A stretch of 62,445 nt of DNA from Eubacterium sp. (lineage in GTDB: Bacteria; Bacillota; Clostridia; Lachnospirales; Lachnospiraceae). The position numbers were made by a program, and so were the translations under genes. Of the stretch, positions 32,738-42,461 are shown in pieces. The notes beneath the pieces were generated by a model, which did no database searches, was not told where the DNA came from, and worked only from the letters and a program-made list of their open reading frames with translations. The stretch spans positions 1 through 62,445 of the forward strand of contig JAFXZW010000097.1 in NCBI GenBank assembly GCA_017541035.1, given 5' to 3'. Numbering within the stretch: the first letter of the stretch is position 1; every line of letters begins with the position of its first letter.

Positions 32738-34675
32738 CTATATTTTCAAATGCAGCATCAGCATGGTCACATCCGATGGCGAGACGCCGGAGATGCGGGA
32801 GGCCTGGCCGATGGATACCGGGCGTACGGCTTCCAGCTTCTGGCGGGCTTCCTTGCGGAGATTCTTCACCTGTCCATAGTCCAGATCCGCAGGAATCCTT
32901 TTCTCCTCCATCCTTCGGAAATGTGCCACCTGCTGTTCCTGTCTTGTAATATATCCCTCGTACTTGAGAGTAATCTCGATCTGCTCCGCGATCTCCGGAG
33001 TGATCCCCTCCTTCGGACGTTCGGGATCGATGGGGGCAAGTGCTTCATAGCTGAATTCCGGTCTCCGAAGAAGCTCCCCCAAAGAGGTGGCGGTCTTCAG
33101 TTCCGCGCTTTCATGTTCCCGAAGAAAGCTCTGTACCTCGCCGGATGCGCCCAGCATGGTCTTCTTCAGACGTTCCAGCTCGGATTCGATCATCCTTTTC
33201 TTCGCGAGGAAGACCTGATAACGTTCCTCTGAGATCAGGCCGATCTCATGGCCGATGGGTGTGAGCCGCAGATCCGCATTGTCCTGGCGGAGCAGCAGAC
33301 GGTATTCCGCGCGGCTGGTCATCATCCGGTAGGGCTCGGCTGTTTCCTTGGTAACCAGATCATCGATCAGAACCCCGATATAGCCGTCGGACCGGGAAAG
33401 CACCACTGGTTCCCGACCCAGCAGCTTGAGAGCCGCATTGATCCCGGCCATCAGTCCCTGGGCTCCCGCCTCCTCGTATCCGGAGCTGCCGTTGATCTGA
33501 CCGGCTGCATAGAGTCCCTTTACAGAACGAAATTCCAGCGTTGGCATAAGCTCTGTCGCATAGATGCAGTCATACTCGATCGCATACGCATTTCGCACGA
33601 TCTTTGCATGCTCCAGTCCCGGTACGGAGTGTACCATGCGGTACTGCACATCCTCCGGAAGGGAGGAGGGCATGCCATCGAGGTACATTTCATCCGTAAA
33701 CTCGCCCTCCGGCTCGATAAAGAGCTGATGACGATCCTTATCCGGGAATTTCATGATCTTATCCTCGATGGAGGGACAGTACCGGGGACCGGTTCCCTGG
33801 ATCACCCCGGAGTAAAGGGGGGAGCGGTCGATATTCTCGCGAATGATCTGATGCGTCTCCTCGTTCGTGTAGGTGAGCCAGCAGGACAGCTGCTCCCGCT
33901 CAAGATCCTCGGAACGGTTGGTAAAGGAGAAGGGGACGATCTTCTCATCACCCTTCTGCTCGATGGTTTTTGAAAAATCAATGGATTTACGGTCAATCCT
34001 GGGGGGTGTACCGGTTTTGAAGCGCCGTATCCTGATTCCCTTCTCAGCCATGGAATCGGACAGGTGGTTAGCGGCAGAGAGTCCGTTGGGGCCTGTGTAG
34101 CTGATGGTATCTCCGTAAATGCAGCGCGCCTTGAGATATACACCGGTGCAGAGGATCACCGCACGGGCATGGTAGACCGCACCGGAACAGGTACGGACGC
34201 CTGTAATACGGAGTCCTTTCAGATCCTTCGCTTCGCTCAGGATGACACCCTCGGCACTGGCTGGGGTTGTGTCCGAGGGTTCCACGATCAGTTCCGTCAC
34301 TTCCTGCTGGCGCAGGGTAAGGTGGGGCTCACGCTGCAGAGTACGGCGCATTTCCTTTGTATATTCGCCCTTGTCCGCCTGGGCCCGAAGGGAATGGACT
34401 GCAGGTCCCTTGGAGCTGTTCAGCATCTTTGACTGAATAAATGTCTTGTCGATATTTTTCCCCATCTCACCACCCAGTGCATCAATCTCCCGCACCAGGT
34501 GTCCCTTGGAGCTTCCGCCGATATTGGGGTTGCAGGGCATCAGAGCAACACTGTCCATGCTGACAGTAAAAAGAATGGTCTCCAGGCCCAGGCGTGCCGC
34601 AGCAAGCGCAGCTTCACAGCCCGCATGGCCTGCCCCTACCACCACAATATCATAGGATTCTTCCACGTGCGCCAT
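32738..34675 (-). CDS. mnmG: tRNA uridine-34 carboxymethylaminomethyl-modification enzyme MnmG
   Basis: FAD protein that with MnmE builds the cmnm5 group on U34 of several tRNAs. The 645 residues are a little longer than usual. The FAD-binding motif [20 protein letters not shown] lies at 11-30, and [22 protein letters not shown] near 48-69. The family signature [11 protein letters not shown] is present near 295. At about 133-156 the sequence TELIVE is followed by an extra segment containing [12 protein letters not shown] before [14 protein letters not shown]; this is the translation of a dispersed repeat. AAGGA lies upstream of the ATG. It is cotranscribed with mnmE. Confidence 0.95.
   Translation of the reverse strand: MAHVEESYDIVVVGAGHAGCEAALAAARLGLETILFTVSMDSVALMPCNPNIGGSSKGHLVREIDALGGEMGKNIDKTFIQSKMLNSSKGPAVHSLRAQADKGEYTKEMRRTLQREPHLTLRQQEVTELIVEPSDTTPASAEGVILSEAKDLKGLRITGVRTCSGAVYHARAVILCTGVYLKARCIYGDTISYTGPNGLSAANHLSDSMAEKGIRIRRFKTGTPPRIDRKSIDFSKTIEQKGDEKIVPFSFTNRSEDLEREQLSCWLTYTNEETHQIIRENIDRSPLYSGVIQGTGPRYCPSIEDKIMKFPDKDRHQLFIEPEGEFTDEMYLDGMPSSLPEDVQYRMVHSVPGLEHAKIVRNAYAIEYDCIYATELMPTLEFRSVKGLYAAGQINGSSGYEEAGAQGLMAGINAALKLLGREPVVLSRSDGYIGVLIDDLVTKETAEPYRMMTSRAEYRLLLRQDNADLRLTPIGHEIGLISEERYQVFLAKKRMIESELERLKKTMLGASGEVQSFLREHESAELKTATSLGELLRRPEFSYEALAPIDPERPKEGITPEIAEQIEITLKYEGYITRQEQQVAHFRRMEEKRIPADLDYGQVKNLRKEARQKLEAVRPVSIGQASRISGVSPSDVTMLMLHLKI
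34208..34279. repeat. Dispersed repeat inserted in frame in mnmG
   Basis: About 72 bases without counterpart in ordinary mnmG. The core 34221-34246 (AGATCCTTCGCTTCGCTCAG and GATGAC) is the same palindrome as in the array at 17666-17887. Its length is a multiple of three and it has no stop, so the reading frame is kept. Confidence 0.8.
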
Positions 34676-34695
34676 ATTCCCGATTCCTTTCCCTT

Positions 34696-36156
34696 CTACT
34701 TTCCCATACAGAACTCACGGAAGATCTTATCTGCCAGATCATCCTCCAGCGTTTCCCCGATGATCCTTCCCAGGGCCTCATACGCTGCCAAAAGATCGAT
34801 AGTATAAAAGTCTTCGCCCACACCGGCTGCAAGACTCTCTTCCACACGTCCGAGGGCTTCCTCCGCATCCTTCAGAGCTTCCACATGACGGGTATTCAGA
34901 AGATAATTCTCCCCATTTTCCAGCAGCTGTCCCGCAAAGAAAAGCTCCTGGACCGCATCCGAAAGGCGTTCCTTCCCTTCCCCGGTCGCGGCGGAGATCT
35001 CAAGAATGCGAACCTCCCCAGGCGCCTTTTTCCCTTCAAGGATCTCCCGGACAGTCTCCGGTGTAACCTGAGTCATCAGATCATTTTTATTCAGAAGAAC
35101 GATCAGCGGAGAAGCCGTATCGGTTTTCTCCCCGCTCTCCGGATCCGTCAGCTTAAGGAGCATCTCCCTGTCCGCTTCCGAAAGCGGTTCCGCAGCATCG
35201 ATGACGAACAGGATGAGCTCCGCAGAGCGAAGAGCTTCCCGTGCACGCTGCACACCGATCTGCTCGACGACATCCTCCGTCTCCCGGATCCCTGCCGTAT
35301 CCACCAGTACCAGCTGCACACCGCCGAGTACCGTCTTCTCCTCCAGTGTATCCCGCGTGGTTCCCGCAATCTCCGTTACGATGGCGCGTTCTTCGCCGAG
35401 GAGAAGATTCAGCACGGAGGATTTCCCGGCGTTCGGTCTTCCCACGATTGCCGTGCGGATCCCCTCCCGAAGCAGTCTTCCTTCCCTTGCAGTGCCAAGC
35501 ATTTCCAGAAGCTTCTTTTTGCAGTCCTTAAGAACAGGGGTCAAATGTTCCGCATAACCATCCAGACTGTAATTCTCCGGATCATCCAACGCGGATTCGA
35601 TATAGGCCGTTTCATACAGCAGTTTTTCCCGAAGCTCCGTTACGTTGCGGGACAATCCGCCCTGCAGCTGCCGGAGGGACGCATCCAACGCTCTGGCATT
35701 CTCTGCCGCGATCACGTCCATGACGGCTTCCGCTTCCGAAAGATCGATCCTTCCGCCGAGAAAGGCTCTCTTCGTAAACTCTCCGGGTTCTGCCAGCCGG
35801 GCTCCCGCGGAAAGGAGCTCCTCCTGCACACGGCGCATCACCAAAGCCCCGCCATGACAGGACAGCTCCACCACATCCTCAGTCGTATAGGTATGAGGTG
35901 CCCGCATGACAAGGGCAATCACCTCATCCAAAGGCTCCCCGGAAGGTTTTTCCGCTTCAGCCGCAGCTGTATCTTCAGGACTGTATAAATGTCCATAAGC
36001 TGCGGTATAGCTTTTCAGCTCCCGCAGCTTCTTCTTTCCGTAAAAAAGCCTGTCGGCAATGTCAATCGCCGAAGGCCCGCTGAGACGCACGATCCCGATC
36101 CCCGCATTACCGCTGCCGGTGGCGATCGCACAGATTGTATCCTTTTCTCCGGTCAT
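34696..36156 (-). CDS. mnmE: tRNA modification GTPase MnmE
   Basis: Partner of MnmG in U34 modification. The 486 residues start [21 protein letters not shown], as in the family. The N-terminal folate-binding domain contains [12 protein letters not shown] and [21 protein letters not shown]. The G domain (about 230-390) has [19 protein letters not shown] and NKND. The last residues FREFCMGK end with the conserved cysteine motif CxGK. A short A/E/P-rich stretch near 70-80 makes it slightly longer than average. The start at 36156 follows GGGAG at 8 bases. It lies 20 bases upstream of mnmG. Confidence 0.95.
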   Translation of the reverse strand: MTGEKDTICAIATGSGNAGIGIVRLSGPSAIDIADRLFYGKKKLRELKSYTAAYGHLYSPEDTAAAEAEKPSGEPLDEVIALVMRAPHTYTTEDVVELSCHGGALVMRRVQEELLSAGARLAEPGEFTKRAFLGGRIDLSEAEAVMDVIAAENARALDASLRQLQGGLSRNVTELREKLLYETAYIESALDDPENYSLDGYAEHLTPVLKDCKKKLLEMLGTAREGRLLREGIRTAIVGRPNAGKSSVLNLLLGEERAIVTEIAGTTRDTLEEKTVLGGVQLVLVDTAGIRETEDVVEQIGVQRAREALRSAELILFVIDAAEPLSEADREMLLKLTDPESGEKTDTASPLIVLLNKNDLMTQVTPETVREILEGKKAPGEVRILEISAATGEGKERLSDAVQELFFAGQLLENGENYLLNTRHVEALKDAEEALGRVEESLAAGVGEDFYTIDLLAAYEALGRIIGETLEDDLADKIFREFCMGK

Positions 36157-36264
36157 TTCCTCTTCTCCCTGCAGTCGGACTAAAAACATCATAAAGGAGC
36201 TTGCGATGCCCGAAATGTCTTCCGTCGTTTCGGAGTTTTCCCCTTTAAGAACCATAGGCCTCTC

Positions 36265-36642
36265 TCACATAGGATGCAGGGACGCATGCTCAGCCTTAAT
36301 GTGCATAAAGGCATAGGCAGCCGCCCAGTTCCGGCTGGTCTCCGTCATCACCGCCTTCAGCGGAAAGTCACATTTATCGTATGCTTTCAGCCCATCGATA
36401 ATGACGCCCAGCTTCTGATCGGGAATTCCCGAAAAAATAAGCAGAGGCATGTCGAATTCCGGCCCGTCATAGGGAAGAGGCAGCTCCTGCATGGGCTTCA
36501 GCCCCGCCAGCGATGCAAGCGTTCGGTTGTATTTCGGCTTTTCCACATAAATGATCTGCAGCTTCATGGGAGCCAGCAGATTCCGGAGATCATTTCGTAC
36601 CGATCTGTCCGGGATCGCAAACATAAGAACCGTTTCCTTCAT
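36265..36642 (-). CDS. DUF3783-type protein of unknown function
   Basis: Small soluble protein of 125 residues. PLLIFSGIPDQKLGVIIDGLK and KAVMTETSRNWAAAYAFMHIKAEHASLHPM (read in parts) resemble DUF3783, found in clostridia without a known role. The ATG at 36642 has GAGGA at 7 bases and is preferred over a GTG two codons upstream. It lies upstream of mnmE, separated by about 108 bases. Confidence 0.65.
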   Translation of the reverse strand: MKETVLMFAIPDRSVRNDLRNLLAPMKLQIIYVEKPKYNRTLASLAGLKPMQELPLPYDGPEFDMPLLIFSGIPDQKLGVIIDGLKAYDKCDFPLKAVMTETSRNWAAAYAFMHIKAEHASLHPM

Positions 36643-36659
36643 TTTCACTTCCTCATGTC

Positions 36660-37199
36660 TTACTTACTCTTATACTGCGTCAGATTCATCGAAAGGATCG
36701 GCGTGTACTCCTGGGTATACTGTACGATCCGCGAAAGGATACTGGACTTCTCCTCCCCAAGCTCCGACAAAGGCCAGACAAAGGCGTTGATCTTGCTGGT
36801 GTAGACCGCGACCATCTTCCCGGTCATTTTGATCTTGTAGATCAGATCCCATCCCAGTTCCAGTCTTTCCTCACCCTGACTTACAATCATCATGTCCGGA
36901 AGCAATGTGTACTCAACAGGAGTCTGGTAGGACGGACTGGTCTCCATCTGCTTTTTCGCGCGGGAGCGCAGCAGTAACGGATTTGCCACAAGACACATCA
37001 GGGCAATGATCACATAGGCCGCCAGGCCTGTCATATCTATACTGTCCCGGAAGAAGATCTCCCGCACGGCCATGACAATGCCGGCCAGGCCCAGCAGGAT
37101 GCTGAAGATCCCGCCGAACCGGTTGTAATAGGAAGACAGCATAAAGCTGGTCAGCGCCTCCCTTGTCATATTGATCTGAAATGTCTTTTCCTGAACCAT
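36660..37199 (-). CDS. YcxB-like membrane protein
   Basis: Protein of 179 residues with two transmembrane helices (about 28-47 and 56-75) followed by a soluble C-terminal part (PDMMIVSQGEERLELGWDLI, YKIKMTGKMVAVYT) with the PH-like pattern of YcxB-family proteins. Function unknown. GGA lies near the ATG. It follows metY by 14 bases and precedes the DUF3783 gene closely, so the three genes may be cotranscribed. Confidence 0.7.
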   Translation of the reverse strand: MVQEKTFQINMTREALTSFMLSSYYNRFGGIFSILLGLAGIVMAVREIFFRDSIDMTGLAAYVIIALMCLVANPLLLRSRAKKQMETSPSYQTPVEYTLLPDMMIVSQGEERLELGWDLIYKIKMTGKMVAVYTSKINAFVWPLSELGEEKSSILSRIVQYTQEYTPILSMNLTQYKSK

Positions 37200-37213
37200 T
37201 TCCCTAATCCTGT

Positions 37214-38491
37214 CTATTGCACCGCCGCCAGAGCCTGCTCCAGGTCTGCGATGATATCATCCACATGCTCGATTCCCACGGAAAGGCGGATCAGATCCGC
37301 ACCGACTCCGCCTGCCTCCAGTTCCGCATCCGACAACTGCCGATGGGTAGAGGATGCCGGGTGAAGCACACAGGTATGGGCATCTGCCACATGAGTCGCG
37401 ATGATGGCTACCTTCAGATGCTTCATGAATTCCTCGGCTGCGGCTCTGCCGCCCTTTACACCAAAGGAAATGACGCCGCAGCTGCCGTTGGGAAGATATT
37501 TCTTTGCCCGCTCATAATATTTATTTCCGGGAAGTCCGGGATAGTTCACCCAGCTGACCTTCTCATGCTTATTCAGATATTCCGCAACAGCCTCTGCATT
37601 TCTGCAATGCCTCTCCATGCGGACTGCCAGAGACTCGAGACCCATATTGAGATAGAATGCATTCTGCGGAGACTGGATCGATCCCAGGTCACGCATCAGC
37701 TGAGCGGTACATTTTGTGATAAATGCACCTTCCTTGCCGAACTTCTCCGCATAGGTGATTCCATGGTAGGATTCGTCCGGAGTGCAGAGGCCGGGGAACT
37801 TATCCGCGTGAGCCATCCAGTCAAAATGACCGGAATCCACAATGGCACCGCCGACTGCCACATCATGACCATCCATGTATTTCGTGGTGGAATGGATCAC
37901 GATATCCGCGCCCCATTCGATGGGACGGCAGTTAATGGGGGTTGCAAAGGTATTATCCACGATCAGCGGAACTCCATGAGCGTGCGCCGCCTTAGCAAAA
38001 CGTTCGATATCAAAAACGATCAGTGCGGGATTCGCAATGGTCTCCCCGAACACCACCTTGGTATTGGGACGGAAGGCCGCCTCCAGCTCCTCGTCGCTGC
38101 AATCCGGATCCACGAAGGTGAATTCAATTCCCATTTTCCGCATGGTCACATTGAAGAGGTTAAATGTTCCTCCGTATATCGTAGCCGAAGCAACCACATG
38201 ATCCCCTGCATTTGCCAGATTAAACACGGAGAAGAAGCTGGCTGCCTGCCCGGAGGAGGTCAGCATGGCTGCGCTTCCTCCCTCCAGCTCCGCGATCTTT
38301 GCGGCTACCAGATCATTTGTCGGATTCTGCAGCCGGGTATAAAAATAACCGGAAGCTTCCAGATCGAACAGCTTTCCCATATCCTCACTGGTATCGTACT
38401 TAAAAGTGGTGCTCTGGATAATGGGCAGCATACGGGATTCCCCGTTCTTCGGTGCGTAACCTCCCTGGATACATATGGTTTCTCGTTTCAT
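37214..38491 (-). CDS. metY: O-acetylhomoserine sulfhydrylase-type PLP enzyme
   Basis: Forms homocysteine (or methionine) from O-acetylhomoserine and sulfide, or a related thiol. The 425 residues belong to the Cys/Met metabolism PLP family: FKYDTSEDMGKLFDLEASGY near 30-49, TSSGQAASFFSVFNLANAGD near 78-97, and DIVIHSTTKYMDGHDVAVGG with the PLP lysine near 204. The C-terminus LIRLSVGIEHVDDIIADLEQAL is typical. GGAGGA precedes the ATG. No S-box riboswitch is seen in the 104-base leader. Confidence 0.92.
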   Translation of the reverse strand: MKRETICIQGGYAPKNGESRMLPIIQSTTFKYDTSEDMGKLFDLEASGYFYTRLQNPTNDLVAAKIAELEGGSAAMLTSSGQAASFFSVFNLANAGDHVVASATIYGGTFNLFNVTMRKMGIEFTFVDPDCSDEELEAAFRPNTKVVFGETIANPALIVFDIERFAKAAHAHGVPLIVDNTFATPINCRPIEWGADIVIHSTTKYMDGHDVAVGGAIVDSGHFDWMAHADKFPGLCTPDESYHGITYAEKFGKEGAFITKCTAQLMRDLGSIQSPQNAFYLNMGLESLAVRMERHCRNAEAVAEYLNKHEKVSWVNYPGLPGNKYYERAKKYLPNGSCGVISFGVKGGRAAAEEFMKHLKVAIIATHVADAHTCVLHPASSTHRQLSDAELEAGGVGADLIRLSVGIEHVDDIIADLEQALAAVQ

Positions 38492-38595
38492 TTTCCTTCC
38501 TCCTGCTTGTAATATATGATGATAGGCACAAAGAATCGAGCGACCCGACTGTGCGGCCGCCTCTCTTCCGTCGGTATGTGGATGTGGGTAAAATA

Positions 38596-39132
38596 TCAGC
38601 AGGTGCCGTTCTCTCCGACACCCTCCGGCATCTCATATCGTTCCACAACCTCACCCTTTTCATTCACTTTCCCAACCACTCTGGCGGGAACCCCTTCCAC
38701 AAGGGCATAGTCCGGCACGTCCCTCGTAACAACAGCGCCTGCCGCAACGATACAATACCTTCCGAGGGTATTTCCGCAGACGATCGTGGCATTCGCTCCG
38801 ATGGAAGCTCCCTCCTTTACAAGGGTCTTCTTATAGTTGGCACGACCTTTGGGATATCTTGACCGGGGTGTCAGATCATTTGTGAAAACACAGGACGGTC
38901 CGCAGAATACGCCATCCTCCAGCGTCACGCCTTCATACAGTGAAACATTATTCTGCACCTTACAGTCATTTCCCACTGTCACATTTGTTGCAACATTCAC
39001 ATTCTGTCCGAAGGAGCAGTTCTTCCCGATCACGGCACCGGACTGGATATGACAGAAATACCAGATCTTCGTTCCTTCGCCGATCGTAACATTGTCATCA
39101 ATATAGCTGCTTTCATGCACAAAATAACTCAT
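38596..39132 (-). CDS. Hexapeptide-repeat acyltransferase (WbpD/WlbB type)
   Basis: Left-handed beta-helix transferase of 178 residues with many I/V-G-x-x-x hexapeptide repeats (DNVTIGEGTKIWYFC, AVIGKNCSFGQNVNVATNVT). The sequence IWYFCHIQSGAVIGKNC resembles N-acetyltransferases that make 2,3-diacetamido sugars. PRSRYPKGRANYKKTLVKEG and YCIVAAGAVVTRDVPDYALVEGVPAR (read in parts) are typical. AGGAAAG lies upstream. It is a lone gene between metY and the HD-GYP gene. The acceptor sugar is not known. Confidence 0.85.
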   Translation of the reverse strand: MSYFVHESSYIDDNVTIGEGTKIWYFCHIQSGAVIGKNCSFGQNVNVATNVTVGNDCKVQNNVSLYEGVTLEDGVFCGPSCVFTNDLTPRSRYPKGRANYKKTLVKEGASIGANATIVCGNTLGRYCIVAAGAVVTRDVPDYALVEGVPARVVGKVNEKGEVVERYEMPEGVGENGTC

Positions 39133-39306
39133 TTTTTCTTTCCTGTCAGATTAGATAAATCCTGTCTCAAACCACATTTTTCCGTTTATTGTACCACCGA
39201 CAAACCACCGATGCAACCTTCAGCCGGGGGACAATCCCCGCCGGCAAAGGGGATCTCCTGCCGGGTGAGTATCATCTTTGGGTGGATCAGAACCGTCCCC
39301 GGCGGA

Positions 39307-40401
39307 TCAGACATCCTGAAGTTTCAGACGTACTTCGTTGATCTTCGGATATGCCCGGTCAAAAGCTTCCACAACTTTTGTGTCAAACTGGGTTCCTTTT
39401 CCCTTCATGATCTCTTCTCTTGCTTTATCCTCATGCCATGCTTCCTTGTAGCTTCGCTTGCTCGTCAAAGCGTCGTATACGTCCGCAACAGCCACAATCT
39501 TACCTTCAATACTGATCTCCTCATCCTTCTTCCCCAGAGGATAACCGCGTCCGTCCGGACGTTCGTGATGCTCAAGCGCAACCGTACGCGCCATGTGCAT
39601 TACATCCCCCTCGACCTCATTCAGAAGATCTCCGCCATAGCCCGGATGCTTTTTGATCTCGGCAAATTCCTCATCCGTAAGCCTTGCCGGTTTTTCAAGT
39701 ATCTCAGCCGGAATAAGCAGTTTCCCCACATCATGCATCGTGGATGCAAGGCGTATCCTGTCCGCTTCGTCGTTGCCTAACCCCATTTCCTTAGCAATGA
39801 TCTTTGAATACTCCGCAACCCGCCGTACATGCTTCCCGGTCTGTTCGGATTTGTTCTCCGTTATTTCGGCAAAGGACATGATCATTTCTTCCTGTATCCG
39901 TTTTGTCTCGTCTGCCTTTTCCTGAAGAAAGGTTCCGTATTCGAAAATGTAATACATGAGCCTCATAAGCAAAAAAGCGACCAGAGCCATCAGGGGATTA
40001 TACACGATCAGGATCAGCATGGTCCAGGAATATCGTCTGAGGCGATCGGAAACCACTTCATTAAACGGAGTATCATCATGGATCATTTCATCCATGAGCT
40101 TCCCAAGCTTGGTGGTAAAGATCAGCATAACAACCATAGATCCAGCCAGTATGAAGCCTCCGATCATCATCTGGTAACGCTCCGGGACATCGGAAGCAAT
40201 GTTTACAATAAATGAGATCAGGAAGATTTCATTATCTGCAAATAAATGCCTGATTTTTTCAACCTCTTCCGGCTGAACGAGTGGAACAAGCATTATGATC
40301 CCGCCGAAAACAATGGCAATGATAATAAAAACCCTGACTACTATCAGTCCGCCTTTGATGAATTTACTGATCTTTCTTATCTTTTGCTTTGTCTGTTCCA
40401 T
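39307..40401 (-). CDS. HD-GYP domain membrane protein, putative c-di-GMP phosphodiesterase
   Basis: 364 residues. Three or four hydrophobic helices occupy about 18-160. The HD-GYP domain (about 185-345) has KHVRRVAEYSKIIAKEMG, STMHDVGKLLIP with the HD pair, and LEHHERPDGRGYPLG with the GYP motif. Family members usually hydrolyse c-di-GMP. LTSKRSYKEAWHEDKAREEIMKGKGTQFD (read in parts) completes the domain. AGGAGC lies upstream of the ATG. No diguanylate cyclase is seen in the window. Confidence 0.9.
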   Translation of the reverse strand: MEQTKQKIRKISKFIKGGLIVVRVFIIIAIVFGGIIMLVPLVQPEEVEKIRHLFADNEIFLISFIVNIASDVPERYQMMIGGFILAGSMVVMLIFTTKLGKLMDEMIHDDTPFNEVVSDRLRRYSWTMLILIVYNPLMALVAFLLMRLMYYIFEYGTFLQEKADETKRIQEEMIMSFAEITENKSEQTGKHVRRVAEYSKIIAKEMGLGNDEADRIRLASTMHDVGKLLIPAEILEKPARLTDEEFAEIKKHPGYGGDLLNEVEGDVMHMARTVALEHHERPDGRGYPLGKKDEEISIEGKIVAVADVYDALTSKRSYKEAWHEDKAREEIMKGKGTQFDTKVVEAFDRAYPKINEVRLKLQDV

Positions 40402-40497
40402 TTACTGCTCCTCATTGCAGCTTTCCGGGAATGACAGCCTGCGCCTCCCGGTCCTTCCTGATACAGCCTCTTTGCCAGCCGGGAACCGTCCCGTTAA

Positions 40498-41613
40498 TCA
40501 TGCCATCTGCAATATGATATCACGTGCCACGGATTCTTCCACCTGCTCGGCATATACACCGGGAGAGAATTCCTTTATCGAGCCAATGCCGTCCTGCAGC
40601 ACGAATCTGAGCTTTCCGTCCCTGACCTTCTTATCGGTGTACAGTTTTTTTACCAGAGCTTCCCGGTCTATGTAGTCAGGAATCGCTGTTGGGAGACCGG
40701 CCTTCTCAAGGAGCCGAACCACCCGGTCCCTGTCTGCCGCCACAAGCAGTCCCAAATGTACTGCAAGATCCACCTCTGCCACAAGGCCGATGGAAACCGC
40801 CTCTCCATGCAGCAGCCTGTATTCACTGAGGGTCTCTATCGCCCTGCCCACGGTATGTCCCAGATTCAGCACCTCCCGAAGCCCGGACTCCCGTTCATCC
40901 TTCATGACAACCTCATATTTGATCCGACAGTTGGTTTCGGCGATATGGCTGCAGACATCCGGCTCCAGCGCCAGGATCTCCTCCATGTGTGTATCCAGAT
41001 AGTCAAAGAATTCTCTGTCCGCAAGGCACGCATGCTTGATCGTCTCAGCAAGACCGCTTCTTATCTGACGTTCCGGCAGGGTCTTCCATGCAGCGATATC
41101 AATATAAACCTTCTCCGGTTGATTGAAGAGCCCGATCAGATTCGTGGCCCGGGGCGTATCCACTGCCGTTTTCCCTCCCACGGAAGCATCCGCTGCCGCA
41201 AGTAATGTCGTTGCGTAATTGATAAAAGGCACCCCTCTTCCGAAGGTCCCGGCAAGGAAGCCCGCCAGATCCGTTACCACACCGCCTCCGACGGCAATGA
41301 CGCAGCAGTCCCGGCGATACTCCTTTTCCAGCATCGCATCCTCAAGCTCTGCCTTTACCTCCCTGGTCTTGCTTTCTTCACCGGCCGGGAAGGTGAACAT
41401 TTCCGCCTGATATCCGGCCTCCAGGAGCTTTTCACAGATTGGACGCCCGTACAGCGGCTCCACCTCACTGTCCGTGATCACCGCAAACCGATGCAGCTTT
41501 CCCACCAGCCCATTTGCAATATCTTCTATCAGCCTTTCCTGCAATCCGTAACCGATCTCCACATCGTAGGAGTCATCCACTACCTTCTTCAACTCGACGC
41601 GATATGTGCTCAT
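40498..41613 (-). CDS. aroB: 3-dehydroquinate synthase
   Basis: Second step of the shikimate pathway: DAHP to 3-dehydroquinate, using NAD and zinc. The 371 residues include EESKTREVKAELEDAML near 80, AVGGGVVTDLAGFLAGTFGRG near 105-125, INYATTLLAAADASVGGKTAV near 131-151, and the zinc-binding LNLGHTVGRAIE near 254. AAGGA lies eight bases before the ATG. It lies just downstream of the tRNA-Ala terminator and is separate from the tyrA-aroA operon. Confidence 0.95.
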   Translation of the reverse strand: MSTYRVELKKVVDDSYDVEIGYGLQERLIEDIANGLVGKLHRFAVITDSEVEPLYGRPICEKLLEAGYQAEMFTFPAGEESKTREVKAELEDAMLEKEYRRDCCVIAVGGGVVTDLAGFLAGTFGRGVPFINYATTLLAAADASVGGKTAVDTPRATNLIGLFNQPEKVYIDIAAWKTLPERQIRSGLAETIKHACLADREFFDYLDTHMEEILALEPDVCSHIAETNCRIKYEVVMKDERESGLREVLNLGHTVGRAIETLSEYRLLHGEAVSIGLVAEVDLAVHLGLLVAADRDRVVRLLEKAGLPTAIPDYIDREALVKKLYTDKKVRDGKLRFVLQDGIGSIKEFSPGVYAEQVEESVARDIILQMA

Positions 41614-41639
41614 TTTTCCGATCCTTTCTGACTCATATA

Positions 41640-41672
41640 AAAGAAACAGGGAGACCTTCTGCAGATCTCCCT
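41640..41672 (-). terminator. Terminator of the tRNA-Ala gene
   Basis: Stem AGGGAGA (41648-41654) / TCTCCCT (41666-41672), followed on the minus strand by a T-rich tract. It lies 33 bases beyond the tRNA and upstream of aroB. Confidence 0.75.
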
Positions 41673-41704
41673 ATGATCCGCCCGGCGGATCCGCTCTCAT
41701 ATTC

Positions 41705-41777
41705 TGGAGCTAATCGGACTCGAACCGACGACCTCTTGCATGCCATGCAAGCGTTCTCCCAACTGAACTATAGCCCC
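41705..41777 (-). tRNA. tRNA-Ala (anticodon GGC)
   Basis: Complete cloverleaf of 73 nt. Acceptor arms are GGGGCTA/TAGCTCC with one G-U pair and discriminator A. The D arm is GTTC/GAAC. The anticodon stem CTTGC/GCAAG encloses loop ATGGCAT, anticodon GGC. The T arm contains GGTTCGAGTCC. No CCA is encoded. It has its own promoter and terminator. Confidence 0.97.
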
Positions 41778-41817
41778 GCGGCATCCAATTCGCCTCTCGT
41801 CACTTATGACATGTGCC

Positions 41818-41846
41818 ATTTTACCATACCCGTGTTAAAAATGCAA
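41818..41846 (-). promoter_or_regulatory. Promoter of the tRNA-Ala gene
   Basis: On the minus strand TTGCAT (41841-41846), a 17-base spacer and TAAAAT (41818-41823). The predicted transcript start lies about 35 bases upstream of the tRNA. Confidence 0.7.
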
Positions 41847-41873
41847 AAACAACTTATGGTTTTTTCCGTTGAT

Positions 41874-42353
41874 TTACTTGTGATACGGTTCATTTCGCAG
41901 GATACGAAACGCCCTGTAGATCTGCTCCAGCAGGATGACGCGCATCAGCTGATGAGGAAATGTCATGGCGGAGAAGCTGAGCTTCCTGTCAGCCCGGGAA
42001 AGGACTGCATCCGACAGGCCGAGGGAACCTCCGATCACAAACTGGATATGGCTGACGCCACCCACCGAAAGCTGTTCCAGATCCATGGCAAAGCCTTCGC
42101 TGGAGCGGCCTTTCCCGTCTATGGCAAGCGCGATCACCGTAGCATTTGCCGCCATTTTCGAAAGAAGCCTCTCACCCTCTCTTTCCCTGATCTGCCGTTC
42201 TTCGGCTTCGGAGGCACTGTCAGGCGTCTTCTCATCCGGCACTTCGATCTCGCAAAGCCTGCAGTAACGGCTGAGACGTTTCTTATATTCCTCCAGAGCA
42301 TCCCGGAAATATTTTTCTTTGATCTTTCCGACGCACAGAATATCGATCTGCAT
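41874..42353 (-). CDS. rlmH: 23S rRNA (pseudouridine-1915-N3)-methyltransferase
   Basis: SPOUT-type methyltransferase of 159 residues, acting on helix 69 of 23S rRNA. IDILCVGKIKEKYFRDALEEY opens the protein, AIDGKGRSSEGFA lies near 92, FVIGGSLGLSDAVLSRAD near 117, and LSFSAMTFPHQLMRVILLEQ (part) near the end, all typical. AGGAGG lies at good spacing before the ATG. Confidence 0.96.
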   Translation of the reverse strand: MQIDILCVGKIKEKYFRDALEEYKKRLSRYCRLCEIEVPDEKTPDSASEAEERQIREREGERLLSKMAANATVIALAIDGKGRSSEGFAMDLEQLSVGGVSHIQFVIGGSLGLSDAVLSRADRKLSFSAMTFPHQLMRVILLEQIYRAFRILRNEPYHK

Positions 42354-42461
42354 AATGCCTCCTCTCCCGGCCCATCATGTAAAAATTCATAGTTTGCAGG
42401 CATCTCTGCCGGCCCTACGCCCCGGATGTGAAGCATCCGAGGGGGACTGAATCGTTACTCT

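Noticed and set aside
38492-38595. SAM riboswitch in the metY leader
   Set aside because: The 104-base leader lacks the S-box core sequences and pairing.
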